A DNA stretch of 35,559 nt, taken from assembly GCA_018268105.1 (NCBI GenBank), contig JAFDXG010000134.1, positions 1 through 35,559 on the forward strand, given 5' to 3'. Below, in pieces: positions 16,709-25,454 of the stretch (positions within the stretch are counted from its first letter, which is position 1; each line of letters begins with the position of its first letter). The position numbers were made by a program, and so were the translations under genes. The stretch comes from Bacteroidota bacterium. Lineage in GTDB: Bacteria; Bacteroidota; Bacteroidia; Chitinophagales; Chitinophagaceae. The notes under the pieces are model-generated. The model ran no database searches and had not been told where the DNA came from. It saw nothing but the letters and a program-made list of their open reading frames with translations.

Positions 16709-17701
16709 ATGAAAAGAAAATTGAGGACGATATTAACCTGCATACTGTTGACAACCTGCCTGACCGGAATAGCACAGGTTGATCCTCATTTTTCACAGTA
16801 TTTCATTCAACCCATGAATTTGAATCCGGCATTAACCGGGGCCATTGAAGGCGATTACAGAGTATCTGCTGTTTGGCGCAATCAATATGAAAATACTTTT
16901 TCAACAAAAGGTATCTCAGGTGAAGCTGTCACAGGGAAAAACCTGAATATTGGTGTCAATCTTTTGAATCAATCCTCATCCGACGGGTCATATAACTATA
17001 CCAATGCTTATCTCAGCCTGGCATATACCGGTATAAGGTTTAGTAATCACTACTTCGTAATGGGTATGCAGGCGGGGTTTTTAAACAGGCGTTTCAATGC
17101 CGCTAAGCTCCAATTTGGTGATCAGTGGGTTTCAGGAATTGGCTTTGAACATTCAAATACCACCAGTGAGGTACTTGCCAGATCATCGGTATTTGATATT
17201 GATGCCGGCGCAGGGATTGTATATTATGACGCCACACCCGATAAAAAGATAAATCTCTTTGGAGGATTTTCGGCCTTTCATATAAGTCAACCTAAAGATC
17301 CGTTTGTTGCGGGTAATACAGAAAAACAGACCTTACCCATCAGGTACAGTGTACATGCCGGCGCAAGAATTATTATAAATGAGTATTTTAATATCGTACC
17401 CAATATTTTATATATGCGGCAGGGTAACAATGAAGAAAAAATGGCAGGTGCATATCTACAGGTAAATGCAAGCGAAAAAACAGACCTGATGTTTGGGGCT
17501 AATGTCCGGTTCAATGATGCCATTGCACCTTTTGCCGGTGTGTATTATAAAGGACTTACCATAGGCATGAGCTATGATACCGGTTTTTCCAGTAAGGATG
17601 CACTAAATATTAATCGCAACAGCCTTGAAATATCAGTTTCTTATACCTGGTGGAGAAAAAAAACAATGGAGACAAAACCGTTTTATTGCCCGCGATTTTA
17701 A
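16709..17701 (+). CDS. PorP/SprF family type IX secretion outer-membrane protein
   Basis: 330 aa. A signal peptide (about 1-22, ending GIAQ) is followed by the family signature VDPHFSQYFIQPMNLNPALTGA and YRVSAVWRNQY. The rest looks like an outer-membrane beta barrel with alternating strands and ends in an aromatic-rich tail. PorP/SprF proteins help secrete or attach type B sorting-domain proteins such as SprB. The gene lies between such a substrate (13 bp upstream) and a PorE-like protein (12 bp downstream), an arrangement repeated widely in Bacteroidota. Confidence 0.95.
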   Translation: MKRKLRTILTCILLTTCLTGIAQVDPHFSQYFIQPMNLNPALTGAIEGDYRVSAVWRNQYENTFSTKGISGEAVTGKNLNIGVNLLNQSSSDGSYNYTNAYLSLAYTGIRFSNHYFVMGMQAGFLNRRFNAAKLQFGDQWVSGIGFEHSNTTSEVLARSSVFDIDAGAGIVYYDATPDKKINLFGGFSAFHISQPKDPFVAGNTEKQTLPIRYSVHAGARIIINEYFNIVPNILYMRQGNNEEKMAGAYLQVNASEKTDLMFGANVRFNDAIAPFAGVYYKGLTIGMSYDTGFSSKDALNINRNSLEISVSYTWWRKKTMETKPFYCPRF

Positions 17702-17713
17702 ATCATATTTAGC

Positions 17714-19765
17714 ATGAAGATGGAATACAAAAATAATTTCCGCATAAAATTTATACTTGCTGTACTGATTTGCATCAGCGGAGTATTGGTCTTTACAAAA
17801 GCTAAGGCACAGGTGAACGAGAGGGGTTATTTTGTACAGGCAGAAAAACTATTTGCACAAAAAAAATATTATGAAGCCATACAGTATTATGAAAAATACC
17901 TAAGTACGGAAAAAGATAAATCGGCACGATCCACACCCTTTGCCGTTCAGAAAAAAATTAAAGGAAAGTCCAATCTAAGCCTTCACAATGAAGCGGTATA
18001 TCACCTGGCAGAAAGTTATAGGTTGTGCAACAATTATACTAAAGCAGAAAAATTATACCGTGAAGCCACTAATTTTTCTGCTGATGCCTATCCCGAAAGC
18101 AGGTATTGGTATGCTGTTACATTAAGGGCAAATAAAAAATATGATGAAGCCCAGACTACATTTGAATCTTTTCGTGATTCATATAAAACTATGGATGGTT
18201 TGCTCACCGGGACTGACCGGGAATTAGAAAACCTTAAGTTCATAAAAGAACAATTGTCGAAACCAAAAGAATCTTTTTTTGTTAGCAGGCTGATGAATAT
18301 CTCAAATACTTCGGCCTATGCCATGGGTGGTGTCGCTGAAAATAAATTTGTCTTTACCTCAATTAATGAACCTGCGGCAAAAGCAGGGCAACAAAGTATA
18401 TATACTGCAGGACTCTATCTGGCCGATCTCTCAGGCTCATCGGTAGAAAATAAAGAAAAGCTGGTTATGCCCGGAGCTGACCAATTACACCAGGGATTAG
18501 CAACCTTTAATAAGCGGGGAGATAAAATGCTCTTCACCCAATGGACAGAAAATAATGGCATAAAAAATTCCGCAATTTACCGCTCCGAAAAAACTGATAC
18601 CGGCTGGAGTAAGCCGGCAAAACTTGGCGAGCCGGTCAATGTGCCAGGCTTTAATAGTACTGAACCTTTCATTACTTCGGATGGAAAATATTTACTCTTT
18701 TCGTCTGATCGCCCCGGTGGAGTTGGCAAGTACGATATCTGGTATGCTACACTGGATTCCGACCTAAATCCATTGCTTGTAAATAATACCGGCAATATTA
18801 TAAATACCGCAGAAGATGAAATGTCACCATCCTACCATCTGGTAAGCCGGACATTGCTATATTCCAGCAATGGATTTACAGGTATGGGCGGTTTTGATAT
18901 TTACTCTGCCAAAGGCGATGTGCAACTCTCTAACTGGGAGAAACCTCAAAATGCAGGCAGCCCAATAAACTCATCTAAGGACGACCTTTTCTACATCAGC
19001 ACTGATGAAGATAACCTGTGGAACACCGGTATATTTAGCTCTGACAGAGATTCTGACTGTTGTCTTGATATGTTTACAGTAAGACAGGACAATACCCAAA
19101 TCATTTCCGGTATGGTGACAGACTGCGGAACTGGCCAGCCTATACCAGGCGCAGCATTGACATTAACTGATCCCAAACATGGAGGGAAAATTTTAAACCG
19201 CATGAAAACGACAGAAGGTGGTTTATACAACTTCCGGTTGCAGAACATTTCGAGATTTGATATCAAAGCAGAAGCCGAAGGATATGAGCCTTCTGCAGGA
19301 AGTTACACCGCATATTTTGATACCGGCTCTTATATAATGAATAATGAGACTATCTGCCTGAAATTAATAGTAAATCCAAACTCAGACTCTTCACAGGACA
19401 GCGGGGATTCCTATGCGGCTTCGGCATCACTTGCAAAATTCTCCTATAACAAATCAACACTTGGGAATGGATCATTTGTACAGCTCGATAGCCTGATAAC
19501 ATATATGCTGAATAATCCTTCCACAGTGGTAGAGGTTGGCGGTTATACTGATTCAAAAGGATCAGAAGCGTATAATTTAAAACTTGCACAGAAGCGTGTG
19601 GATGCATGTATCAGATACCTGGTAGGGCATGGTATTGATAAAACGAGGCTGGTTGGAAAAGCCTATGGAGAATGCTGCCCACTCGAGCCTGAAACAATTG
19701 ACGGTGTTGATAATCCCGATGCAAGGCAAAGAAACAGAAGAGTGGAATACAAGGTTATAAAGTAA
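17714..19765 (+). CDS. PorE-like OmpA-family protein (TPR, propeller, carboxypeptidase-regulatory-like, OmpA)
   Basis: 683 aa. Domains in order: signal peptide (1-32, KAKAQ); TPR repeats (about 38-175, AEKLFAQKKYYEAIQYYEKYL); PD40/WD40-like propeller (about 195-440, LLFSSDRPGGVGKYDIWYA); a carboxypeptidase-regulatory-like fold (about 455-545, GMVTDCGTGQPIPGAALTL); and an OmpA peptidoglycan-binding domain (about 565-683) with Asp613 (GGYTDSKGS) and Arg628 (AQKRV), the pair that holds diaminopimelate. This order matches PorE of Porphyromonas, which anchors the type IX machinery to peptidoglycan. A paralogue serving the neighbouring PorP/SprF protein is also possible. It is the last gene of the three-gene cluster. 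Confidence 0.92.
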   Translation: MKMEYKNNFRIKFILAVLICISGVLVFTKAKAQVNERGYFVQAEKLFAQKKYYEAIQYYEKYLSTEKDKSARSTPFAVQKKIKGKSNLSLHNEAVYHLAESYRLCNNYTKAEKLYREATNFSADAYPESRYWYAVTLRANKKYDEAQTTFESFRDSYKTMDGLLTGTDRELENLKFIKEQLSKPKESFFVSRLMNISNTSAYAMGGVAENKFVFTSINEPAAKAGQQSIYTAGLYLADLSGSSVENKEKLVMPGADQLHQGLATFNKRGDKMLFTQWTENNGIKNSAIYRSEKTDTGWSKPAKLGEPVNVPGFNSTEPFITSDGKYLLFSSDRPGGVGKYDIWYATLDSDLNPLLVNNTGNIINTAEDEMSPSYHLVSRTLLYSSNGFTGMGGFDIYSAKGDVQLSNWEKPQNAGSPINSSKDDLFYISTDEDNLWNTGIFSSDRDSDCCLDMFTVRQDNTQIISGMVTDCGTGQPIPGAALTLTDPKHGGKILNRMKTTEGGLYNFRLQNISRFDIKAEAEGYEPSAGSYTAYFDTGSYIMNNETICLKLIVNPNSDSSQDSGDSYAASASLAKFSYNKSTLGNGSFVQLDSLITYMLNNPSTVVEVGGYTDSKGSEAYNLKLAQKRVDACIRYLVGHGIDKTRLVGKAYGECCPLEPETIDGVDNPDARQRNRRVEYKVIK

Positions 19766-19868
19766 TTGCAGGTTCAGGAAAATTTGCCTGGCACAACGTA
19801 GATATATACAAGTATAAAAAATCACGTTTTTCGTTTATAGTTTGCCGTTCCACGTTTATCATTTACAT
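19766..19868. repeat. Low-complexity ATAAAC/CGTTTAT-type sequence
   Basis: About 100 bp between the PorE-like gene and the tRNA terminator, with imperfect CGTTT(A/T) units at 19823-19868. Its reverse complement (GTAAATGATAAACGTGG) resembles GTAAAATGATAAAC near 21950. No gene is seen. Confidence 0.4.
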
Positions 19869-19892
19869 AAAAAAAACCCAGCTTTCGCTGAG
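19869..19892 (-). terminator. Rho-independent terminator after tRNA-Lys
   Basis: On the minus strand, CTCAGC-GAAA-GCTGGG (6 bp, GAAA tetraloop, one U-G pair) followed by eight T residues, just after the tRNA 3' end. Confidence 0.85.
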
Positions 19893-19898
19893 CTTTTG

Positions 19899-19971
<73 letters not shown>

Positions 19972-19978
19972 GGGGCTG

Positions 19979-20011
19979 CAAAAGTATTAAAATGCAGTCA
20001 AAATAAAACAA
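19979..20011 (-). promoter_or_regulatory. Promoter of tRNA-Lys
   Basis: The minus strand has TTG at 20011-20009, a 22-nt spacer, then TACTTTTG at 19986-19979 (TAnnTTTG), placing the transcript start within a few bases of the mature tRNA 5' end. Confidence 0.6.
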
Positions 20012-20037
20012 CTTTTCTTTACCTAAATTGCAGCACT

Positions 20038-20904
20038 ATGCAACAGGCTGCCCCAAAATTAAAAATCATTGAATGCCCGCGTGATGCCATGCAGGGATGG
20101 CAGCATTTTATTCCAACAGAAAAAAAAATAGCTTATCTCAACAGTCTTTTGAAAATAGGTTTTGATACTATTGATTTCGGAAGTTTTGTTTCTCCAAAAG
20201 CTATTCCACAAATGGCAGATACACATGAGGTAATAAAACAGTTAGAGGTAAATGGTAGTACAACAAAATTACTGGCTATTGTTGCCAATGAACGTGGCGC
20301 TCTTGAAGCTTCGGGTTATGATTCCATTTCTTATCTCGGATATCCTTTCTCCGTTTCAGAAACTTTTCAGCAACGCAATACCAACAGTTCTGTAGTTACT
20401 GCTATGGATACCGTTAAAAAAATTCAGGAGATATGTACCAGTTGCGGCAAAAAACTGGTACTGTATATTTCAATGGGATTTGGCAATCCATACGGCGATC
20501 CATATGATGAAACGATAGTATATGAATGGGTAGACAAAATGCAGCAGCTTGGTATTGGTATTATTTCCCTTGCCGATACGATAGGAATTGCTACACCTGA
20601 ACAGGTGGCTGAAATGACCAGATATGTTATAAATCATTTTCCGGAAATAGAAACCGGTGTACACCTGCATTCAACGCCCCTGAACAGAATATTCAAAATT
20701 GAGGCGGCCTACAAAGCCGGGTGCAGGAGATTTGACGGGGCTTTATTGGGTATCGGCGGATGCCCAATGGCCAACGATGACCTTGTTGGTAATATGGACA
20801 CTGTGCAAATGCTTCATTATTTTTCAAAACTTGATGAAGAGCTGAATGTAAATGAATCTGCTCTTCAGCAAAGCCTGCAGCTTGCTGCTGCTACATTTAT
20901 ATAG
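20038..20904 (+). CDS. Hydroxymethylglutaryl-CoA lyase family protein
   Basis: 288-aa DRE-TIM-barrel lyase. HMG-CoA lyase splits HMG-CoA into acetoacetate and acetyl-CoA in leucine breakdown. Seen are the metal and substrate motif ECPRDAMQ near residue 17 (canonical PRDGLQ), HLHS on a later strand, and the family signature GIGGCPMA with its catalytic cysteine. The differences from canonical motifs (PRDAMQ, HLHS) are common in the Bacteroidota branch, but a related aldolase activity cannot be excluded. It is followed 2 bp later by the GSCFA gene, so the pair is an operon. Confidence 0.88.
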   Translation: MQQAAPKLKIIECPRDAMQGWQHFIPTEKKIAYLNSLLKIGFDTIDFGSFVSPKAIPQMADTHEVIKQLEVNGSTTKLLAIVANERGALEASGYDSISYLGYPFSVSETFQQRNTNSSVVTAMDTVKKIQEICTSCGKKLVLYISMGFGNPYGDPYDETIVYEWVDKMQQLGIGIISLADTIGIATPEQVAEMTRYVINHFPEIETGVHLHSTPLNRIFKIEAAYKAGCRRFDGALLGIGGCPMANDDLVGNMDTVQMLHYFSKLDEELNVNESALQQSLQLAAATFI

Positions 20905-20906
20905 CC

Positions 20907-21923
20907 ATGGATTTCAGAATTTCTTTTGATATCAAAGCATTCTCGGAGCGCATTCAACACAGGCAGAAAATATTGCTAACCGGGTCATGCTTTACCGAAC
21001 ATATAGCTAAATATCTTACCGATAATAAGTTTACTGTATTAGGAAATCCCAATGGTATTTTATTCAATCCGGTAAGTATAACACATTCCCTGCTATCATA
21101 TATCCAGCCGAAACAATATACACAGAAAGATATTTTTTATTTTAATGAGAGTTGGCATAGCTGGGACCATCACAGCAGGTTTTCAGCTATTGAAGCTACG
21201 GATTCGCTTTCCAGTATCAATGCCTCACAAACTGCCGCTCACCATTTTCTCAAAGCAGCCGACTGGCTGATCATTACATTAGGATCGGCATTTGTGTATG
21301 AATGGGTGGAAGAAAGTTCACCATTATTTTCTGTCGGCCAACGCAGCACCAATGTTGTAGCAAATTGTCATAAAGTACCGCAGGATAAATTTCGTAAAAA
21401 GCTGCTAACCCCTGAAGAAGTATTGGCACAACTTGATGAACTTATTTACAGGCTGTCTATTTTCAACCCTCATTTAAAAATCATTTTCACCATCAGCCCG
21501 GTACGTCATCTTAGAGATGGATTAATTGAAAACAATAAGAGCAAAGCCGTATTGATACAGTCCGTGCATACTATTACAGACAAGTTTGATAAACTATTCT
21601 ATTTCCCCGCGTATGAACTTTTAATAGATGATCTCCGCGATTACCGGTTTTATGCGGAAGATATGGTGCATCCAAATTATATGGCTACTGATTATGTATG
21701 GGAAAAATTCACTGCTGCCTGTATTGATCCTTCAGCATACAGCATTATGAAAGAAATGCAAATGATTAATATGGCAACCAGGCACCGCCCTTTCAATCCG
21801 ACATCAACAGCACACCGGCAGTTTCTACAACAAAATGCTGAAAAAGTACGGCGAATGAAAGAACAATATCCTTATATAGATTTCACCAATGAGCTTGATT
21901 ACTTTGGAAAAGGTAAAACGTGA
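20907..21923 (+). CDS. GSCFA domain protein (SGNH-like)
   Basis: 338 aa, family named after the motif GSCFTEHIA seen here at about 26-34. Further family segments are LFNPVSI, ESWHSWDHHSRFSA and VHPNYMATDYVWEKF. The family is related to SGNH/GDSL hydrolases, with a probable nucleophile at Ser27 or nearby, but its substrate is unknown. No signal peptide, so cytosolic. The start 2 bp after the HMG-CoA-lyase-like gene indicates co-transcription. Confidence 0.92.
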   Translation: MDFRISFDIKAFSERIQHRQKILLTGSCFTEHIAKYLTDNKFTVLGNPNGILFNPVSITHSLLSYIQPKQYTQKDIFYFNESWHSWDHHSRFSAIEATDSLSSINASQTAAHHFLKAADWLIITLGSAFVYEWVEESSPLFSVGQRSTNVVANCHKVPQDKFRKKLLTPEEVLAQLDELIYRLSIFNPHLKIIFTISPVRHLRDGLIENNKSKAVLIQSVHTITDKFDKLFYFPAYELLIDDLRDYRFYAEDMVHPNYMATDYVWEKFTAACIDPSAYSIMKEMQMINMATRHRPFNPTSTAHRQFLQQNAEKVRRMKEQYPYIDFTNELDYFGKGKT

Positions 21924-22107
21924 AACAATAAACACGAAACCATAAACGTAAAATGATAAACAACAAACAATAAACTTCAAAAACCCAAGGGATGCAATAA
22001 CCGTTTTTTGAAATTTCCGGTACTATTACCTTCTACCGATAAGTTTTAATGCTGACCGCTGAATACTCCTGAAACCTAACTGCTGATAACTCAAAGCCCC
22101 CATCCAC
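21924..22107. repeat. Low-complexity repeats between convergent genes
   Basis: 21920-21977 is made of imperfect ATAAAC/GAAAC units. 22048-22093 holds degenerate GCTGA(C/T)(C/A)GCTGA-type units, the same family as 11401-11424 (TATCAGCAGTCAGCTA). No gene is seen. Confidence 0.45.
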
Positions 22108-22713
22108 TCACAAATACAAAGCATCCACCAGTTTTAAATGGCTGCTGAATGTATATACCCGTGGTTCACCGGTAGGAATATTCACTTCGGCAATATGCTG
22201 AGGACTGATATTTTCGAGATACATCATCAAAGCCCGAAGGCTGTTGCCATGAGCTACCACTAATATATTTTTGCCTGCAATAATCTGCGGCTCCATTTCC
22301 CGCTGATAAAAAGGAATTACCCTTGCAGCAGTATCCTTCAGACTTTCACCGCCGGGTGGGTGCACATCAAAACTCCGACGCCATATTGCCACCTGCTCAT
22401 CTCCATATTTATCCGCCATTTCCTTTTTATTCATACCCTGCAGATCTCCATAGCTCCTCTCATTGATTGCGCTGTCTTTCACAACTGGGATATCTGTTTG
22501 TCCAATTTCTTCCAGGATTATTGATAGTGTTTCATTAGCGCGGAGAAGGGTAGAAGTAAAAGCCTGATCAAAAACAATATGTTTAAGCTTCTTTCCCGCA
22601 GTATGTGCTTCGTTCCTTCCCGCATCAGTCAGGGGTACGTCTACATCACCCGTAAATTTATTTTCCAGGTTCCATTGAGATTGGCCGTGACGAACGATGA
22701 CTAATAAAGACAT
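22108..22713 (-). CDS. gpmA: 2,3-bisphosphoglycerate-dependent phosphoglycerate mutase
   Basis: Glycolytic enzyme interconverting 3- and 2-phosphoglycerate; cytosolic. 201 aa, slightly short for the family. The catalytic motif is VRHGQSQWN (His9, phospho-acceptor); also seen are NERSYGDLQG, the IWRRSFDVHPPGGESL loop and VVAHGNSLRAL with the second catalytic histidine. The ATG at 22713 gives the family N-terminus MSLLVIVRHG. A longer frame (to 22767) runs across the promoter box and is rejected. Confidence 0.95.
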   Translation of the reverse strand: MSLLVIVRHGQSQWNLENKFTGDVDVPLTDAGRNEAHTAGKKLKHIVFDQAFTSTLLRANETLSIILEEIGQTDIPVVKDSAINERSYGDLQGMNKKEMADKYGDEQVAIWRRSFDVHPPGGESLKDTAARVIPFYQREMEPQIIAGKNILVVAHGNSLRALMMYLENISPQHIAEVNIPTGEPRVYTFSSHLKLVDALYL

Positions 22714-22730
22714 AATACATGTTTGAGAGA

Positions 22731-22738
22731 CAAAGATA
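22731..22738 (-). promoter_or_regulatory. Candidate -7 box of the gpmA promoter
   Basis: The minus strand reads TATCTTTG, an exact TAnnTTTG match, about 17 nt before the gpmA ATG. A well-spaced -33 TTTG is not obvious. Confidence 0.45.
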
Positions 22739-22776
22739 TTGTCATATTCGCAATTATTTACTCTCATTATACAGAA

Positions 22777-22853
22777 GGTCGCATTTCAAATCAGGATTTA
22801 AAACAAAAATTGAAATGATTTATCCTGATATACTGCTTTGAAATCCTGCGACC
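22777..22853. repeat. 77-nt interrupted inverted repeat
   Basis: The left arm GGTCGCATTTCAAA (22777-22790) matches the right arm (22837-22853) perfectly except for a 3-nt insert (TCC, 22844-22846). A second, inner pair TCAGGAT (22791-22797) and ATCCTGA (22822-22828) adds 7 bp. The loop is 24 nt. Confidence 0.7.
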
Positions 22854-22948
22854 TGCGTTGCACAGGATAGTAGTAGAAACAGCAGTTTACTGAGATTAAC
22901 AAAGTAAGCCACGATTACCCGAATGTTTATTCTGTAGTCACATATTAT

Positions 22949-22988
22949 TGCATTCGGTGCAACCACTTTTTTAGTTGTACAGAATGCA
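22949..22988. repeat. 40-nt two-part hairpin
   Basis: TGCATTC (22949-22955) pairs with GAATGCA (22982-22988). After a symmetric 2-nt internal loop, TGCAAC (22958-22963) pairs with GTTGTA (22974-22979) with one mismatch. The loop is T-rich. No U-run follows on either strand, so it is not a classic terminator. Confidence 0.6.
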
Positions 22989-23185
22989 TTATTTTAGGGT
23001 AAATATACCGAACGAGAAGTGTAAAATATTTACACAAATGTATTGTGTGAATTTTTATGAATAATTGTATCATAAATAGAAGTTGAAACACATTATATGT
23101 TAAGTCTCTTTGTTGCACCCGGTTCAGGAGAAATTTGAAATATATATCACATTTGGACAATTCATTTTTTATATAATACCCGTTT

Positions 23186-24751
23186 ATGAAAAAGTCATTA
23201 CATGTATTATTAACGACCGTTTTCATTCTATACGTTGTAGTGTTAAGATCGCAGCCGGTCTCTTCAGCAAAGATTGATTCGGTTGCAAACCTTGTACTCA
23301 AAACTTTTGACGTACCTGGAATAGCAGTGGCGGTAGTGAAAGATGATAAAATAATTCATGCAAAAGGATATGGTGTTCGTTCGTTGAGCAATATGAAGAA
23401 AGTGGATGCCAAAACCATCTTTGGTATTGCTTCCAACAGCAAGGCATTTACCGTGGCGGCATTGGGTATGCTGGTGGATGAAGGTAAGCTGACCTGGGAG
23501 ACTAAGGTTACCGATATCATTCCTGAATTTCGCTTGTATAGTCCTTACGTAACGGAGGAGTTTACTGTTAAAGACCTGCTTACTCACAGAAGCGGACTCG
23601 GGCTTGGCGCTGGCGATCTGATGATATGGCCGGACAGCAGCAATTTTACAAGGTCCGATATCATTCATAATCTTCGCTACCTGAAAGCAGTTTCAAGTTT
23701 TCGTACAAAATATGACTATGACAATAACCTGTATATAGTGGCAGGGGAAGTAGTGGCACGCATATCGGGTATGAGTTGGGAAAACTTTATTGAACAGCGG
23801 ATCATGCAACCGCTGGGAATGTCGGGAAGTTATTCTTCCATAAGGAAGATAAAAGACAAATCGAATATGATTGATCCGCATGCCCCTGTTGATGGCAAGG
23901 TACAGGTGATTCATAACGACTGGAGTGAAACGGCAAATGCAGCCGGGGGAATATGGAGCAACCTTGAAGATATGTGCAAGTGGGTCATAATGCAGATGAA
24001 TAACGGCAAATATGGTGAAGGACTTTCAAAGCAATTGCTCAGTAAAGAAGTGCACGAAGAAATGTGGACACCCCAAACTATCATACCTGTTCATGGTTCT
24101 TCAACCTATAACACTCATTTCGCTGCTTATGGATTAGGATGGTTTCTAAGTGATGTGAAAGGATACAAGCAGGCAATGCATACCGGCGGGCTTGCGGGTA
24201 TAGTTACCCAGGTAACACTGATACCTGAATTAAAATTGGGTATTATAGTGTTCACCAACCAGCAATCAGGAGCTGCTTTTAATGCGATTACTGCCACTAT
24301 CAAAGACAGCTATCTGGGTATAAAAGGTATTGACAGAGTGAAGGAGCAAAAGGATCGCGTGGATAAAGCTGTAGCGGAAGCAAAACAAATTACGGATGAA
24401 GTGTGGGCAAAGATAAATGCTCAGCAAAAACAATATACAGCCAGTGTTGATTTTAATATTTATGCCGGAACATATCGTGATCCCTGGTTCGGTGAAATTG
24501 TGATTTCGTCTAAGAACGGTGTACATTGGTTTGAATCGAAGCGCTCCCCCAAACTCAGCGGTCAACTCTTGTATTACAAAGGCAATACTTTTATTGCAAA
24601 GTGGAACGATCGGAGTATGGATGCAGATGCATTTGTAATTTTTTCTCTTGATACCGATGGGAAAGCCACAGGAGTGAAAATGAAGGCAATCTCACCACTT
24701 ACCGATTTTAGTTTTGATTTTCAGGACCTGGATTTTATGAGGGTGGAATAG
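23186..24751 (+). CDS. Secreted serine hydrolase, beta-lactamase/PBP-like family with C-terminal DUF3471-like domain
   Basis: 521 aa. A signal peptide (1-22) is followed by a penicillin-binding-protein/class-C-beta-lactamase fold: nucleophile motif Ser83-Asn-Ser-Lys86 (IASNSKAFT), Tyr178-Asp-Asn180 (YxN), and HTGG in the third motif position (MHTGGLAG). The C-terminal about 110 residues (YAGTYRDPWFGEI, LSGQLLYYKGNTFIAKW) look like the lipocalin-like DUF3471 domain often attached to these peptidases. Members cleave D-amino-acid peptides or esters rather than confer drug resistance; the substrate is unknown. It acts in the periplasm. Confidence 0.92.
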   Translation: MKKSLHVLLTTVFILYVVVLRSQPVSSAKIDSVANLVLKTFDVPGIAVAVVKDDKIIHAKGYGVRSLSNMKKVDAKTIFGIASNSKAFTVAALGMLVDEGKLTWETKVTDIIPEFRLYSPYVTEEFTVKDLLTHRSGLGLGAGDLMIWPDSSNFTRSDIIHNLRYLKAVSSFRTKYDYDNNLYIVAGEVVARISGMSWENFIEQRIMQPLGMSGSYSSIRKIKDKSNMIDPHAPVDGKVQVIHNDWSETANAAGGIWSNLEDMCKWVIMQMNNGKYGEGLSKQLLSKEVHEEMWTPQTIIPVHGSSTYNTHFAAYGLGWFLSDVKGYKQAMHTGGLAGIVTQVTLIPELKLGIIVFTNQQSGAAFNAITATIKDSYLGIKGIDRVKEQKDRVDKAVAEAKQITDEVWAKINAQQKQYTASVDFNIYAGTYRDPWFGEIVISSKNGVHWFESKRSPKLSGQLLYYKGNTFIAKWNDRSMDADAFVIFSLDTDGKATGVKMKAISPLTDFSFDFQDLDFMRVE

Positions 24752-24881
24752 AGACAACCCAGGAATCATATAACAACCTGTAGATGTCAATTTTTTCGGC
24801 TTAGTCTGGATTTGATGTTTTAAAATTTATATCAAAAGTGATAAAATCTTTTATATCGCGAACTTTTATAATTTATAAAGC

Positions 24882-25454
24882 ATGAAATCAATTGCAAAAA
24901 ACATCTGTTTTGCTATAGCTTTTACCTTTTTGATGAACTCCTGTACTTAAGAAGGCCCTTCAGGTGCTGTTGGCTCCGCAGGTCAGCAAGGTGCTACGGG
25001 AACTCAGGTCCCAAAAGGTGATAAAGGTGACCCGGAAAATGCTAATGTAATGGAATTTACTAAGGATATCAGTACCGCTGTCTGGTCTACTGTTTGTTCT
25101 TCCACTAAAGGATATCTTAAACTTGATATCAGTGCACCCAATACCCTTACAGAAGATGTGGTTAATAACTGGGTATACCTTGAGTATGTATACACCAGTG
25201 ACAGCCCCGGTCCCTGGGTACAGCTTCCCTACTACACAGAATGTAATATAAGAGTCAGAGCAGATATATCAATAGGACTGCTTACTTTAAAGAGAGACCA
25301 GGATGGATTACCCAGTACCCAATCATGGTTTAATAAAGTGAGACTTATCTGTATCAAACCAACTTCTACGGGAACGATTTCGCGGCAATCAGCTCCACTT
25401 CCTGATTTTAATGATTATCGTGCGGTGTGCCGGTATTACGGTTTACCGGAGTAG
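24882..25454 (+). pseudogene. Collagen-like lipoprotein gene with a nonsense codon
   Basis: The ATG at 24882 opens a lipoprotein signal (KNICFAIAFTFLMNSC) and reaches TAA at codon 23 (24948-24950). The same frame then stays open to 25454. After the stop it reads EGPSGAVGSAGQQGATG, then GDKGDP, a short Gly-X-Y stretch typical of Bacteroidota lipoproteins of this type (usually CxK-DGPxGPxG). Two expected glycines are also changed (Val in TQVPK, Glu in DPEN), and the stop is one base from a Lys codon. The downstream domain (about 57-191) resembles the usual C-terminal part but begins only at an internal ATG (25050). This looks like a decaying gene. A sequencing error at the stop is the other explanation. 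Confidence 0.75.

Larger units (their letters stand above)
22739..23185. other. Structured intergenic region between gpmA and the serine hydrolase
   Basis: About 470 bp lie between the two start codons. It contains a 77-nt inverted repeat (22777-22853) and a second two-part hairpin (22949-22988), described in separate entries. The rest is AT-rich and shows no gene; an open frame overlapping the hydrolase start on the other strand looks spurious. Confidence 0.5.

Noticed and set aside
22945..23301. 118-aa open frame on the minus strand
   Set aside because: Overlaps the start and signal peptide of the serine hydrolase, has odd composition and no recognisable motif.
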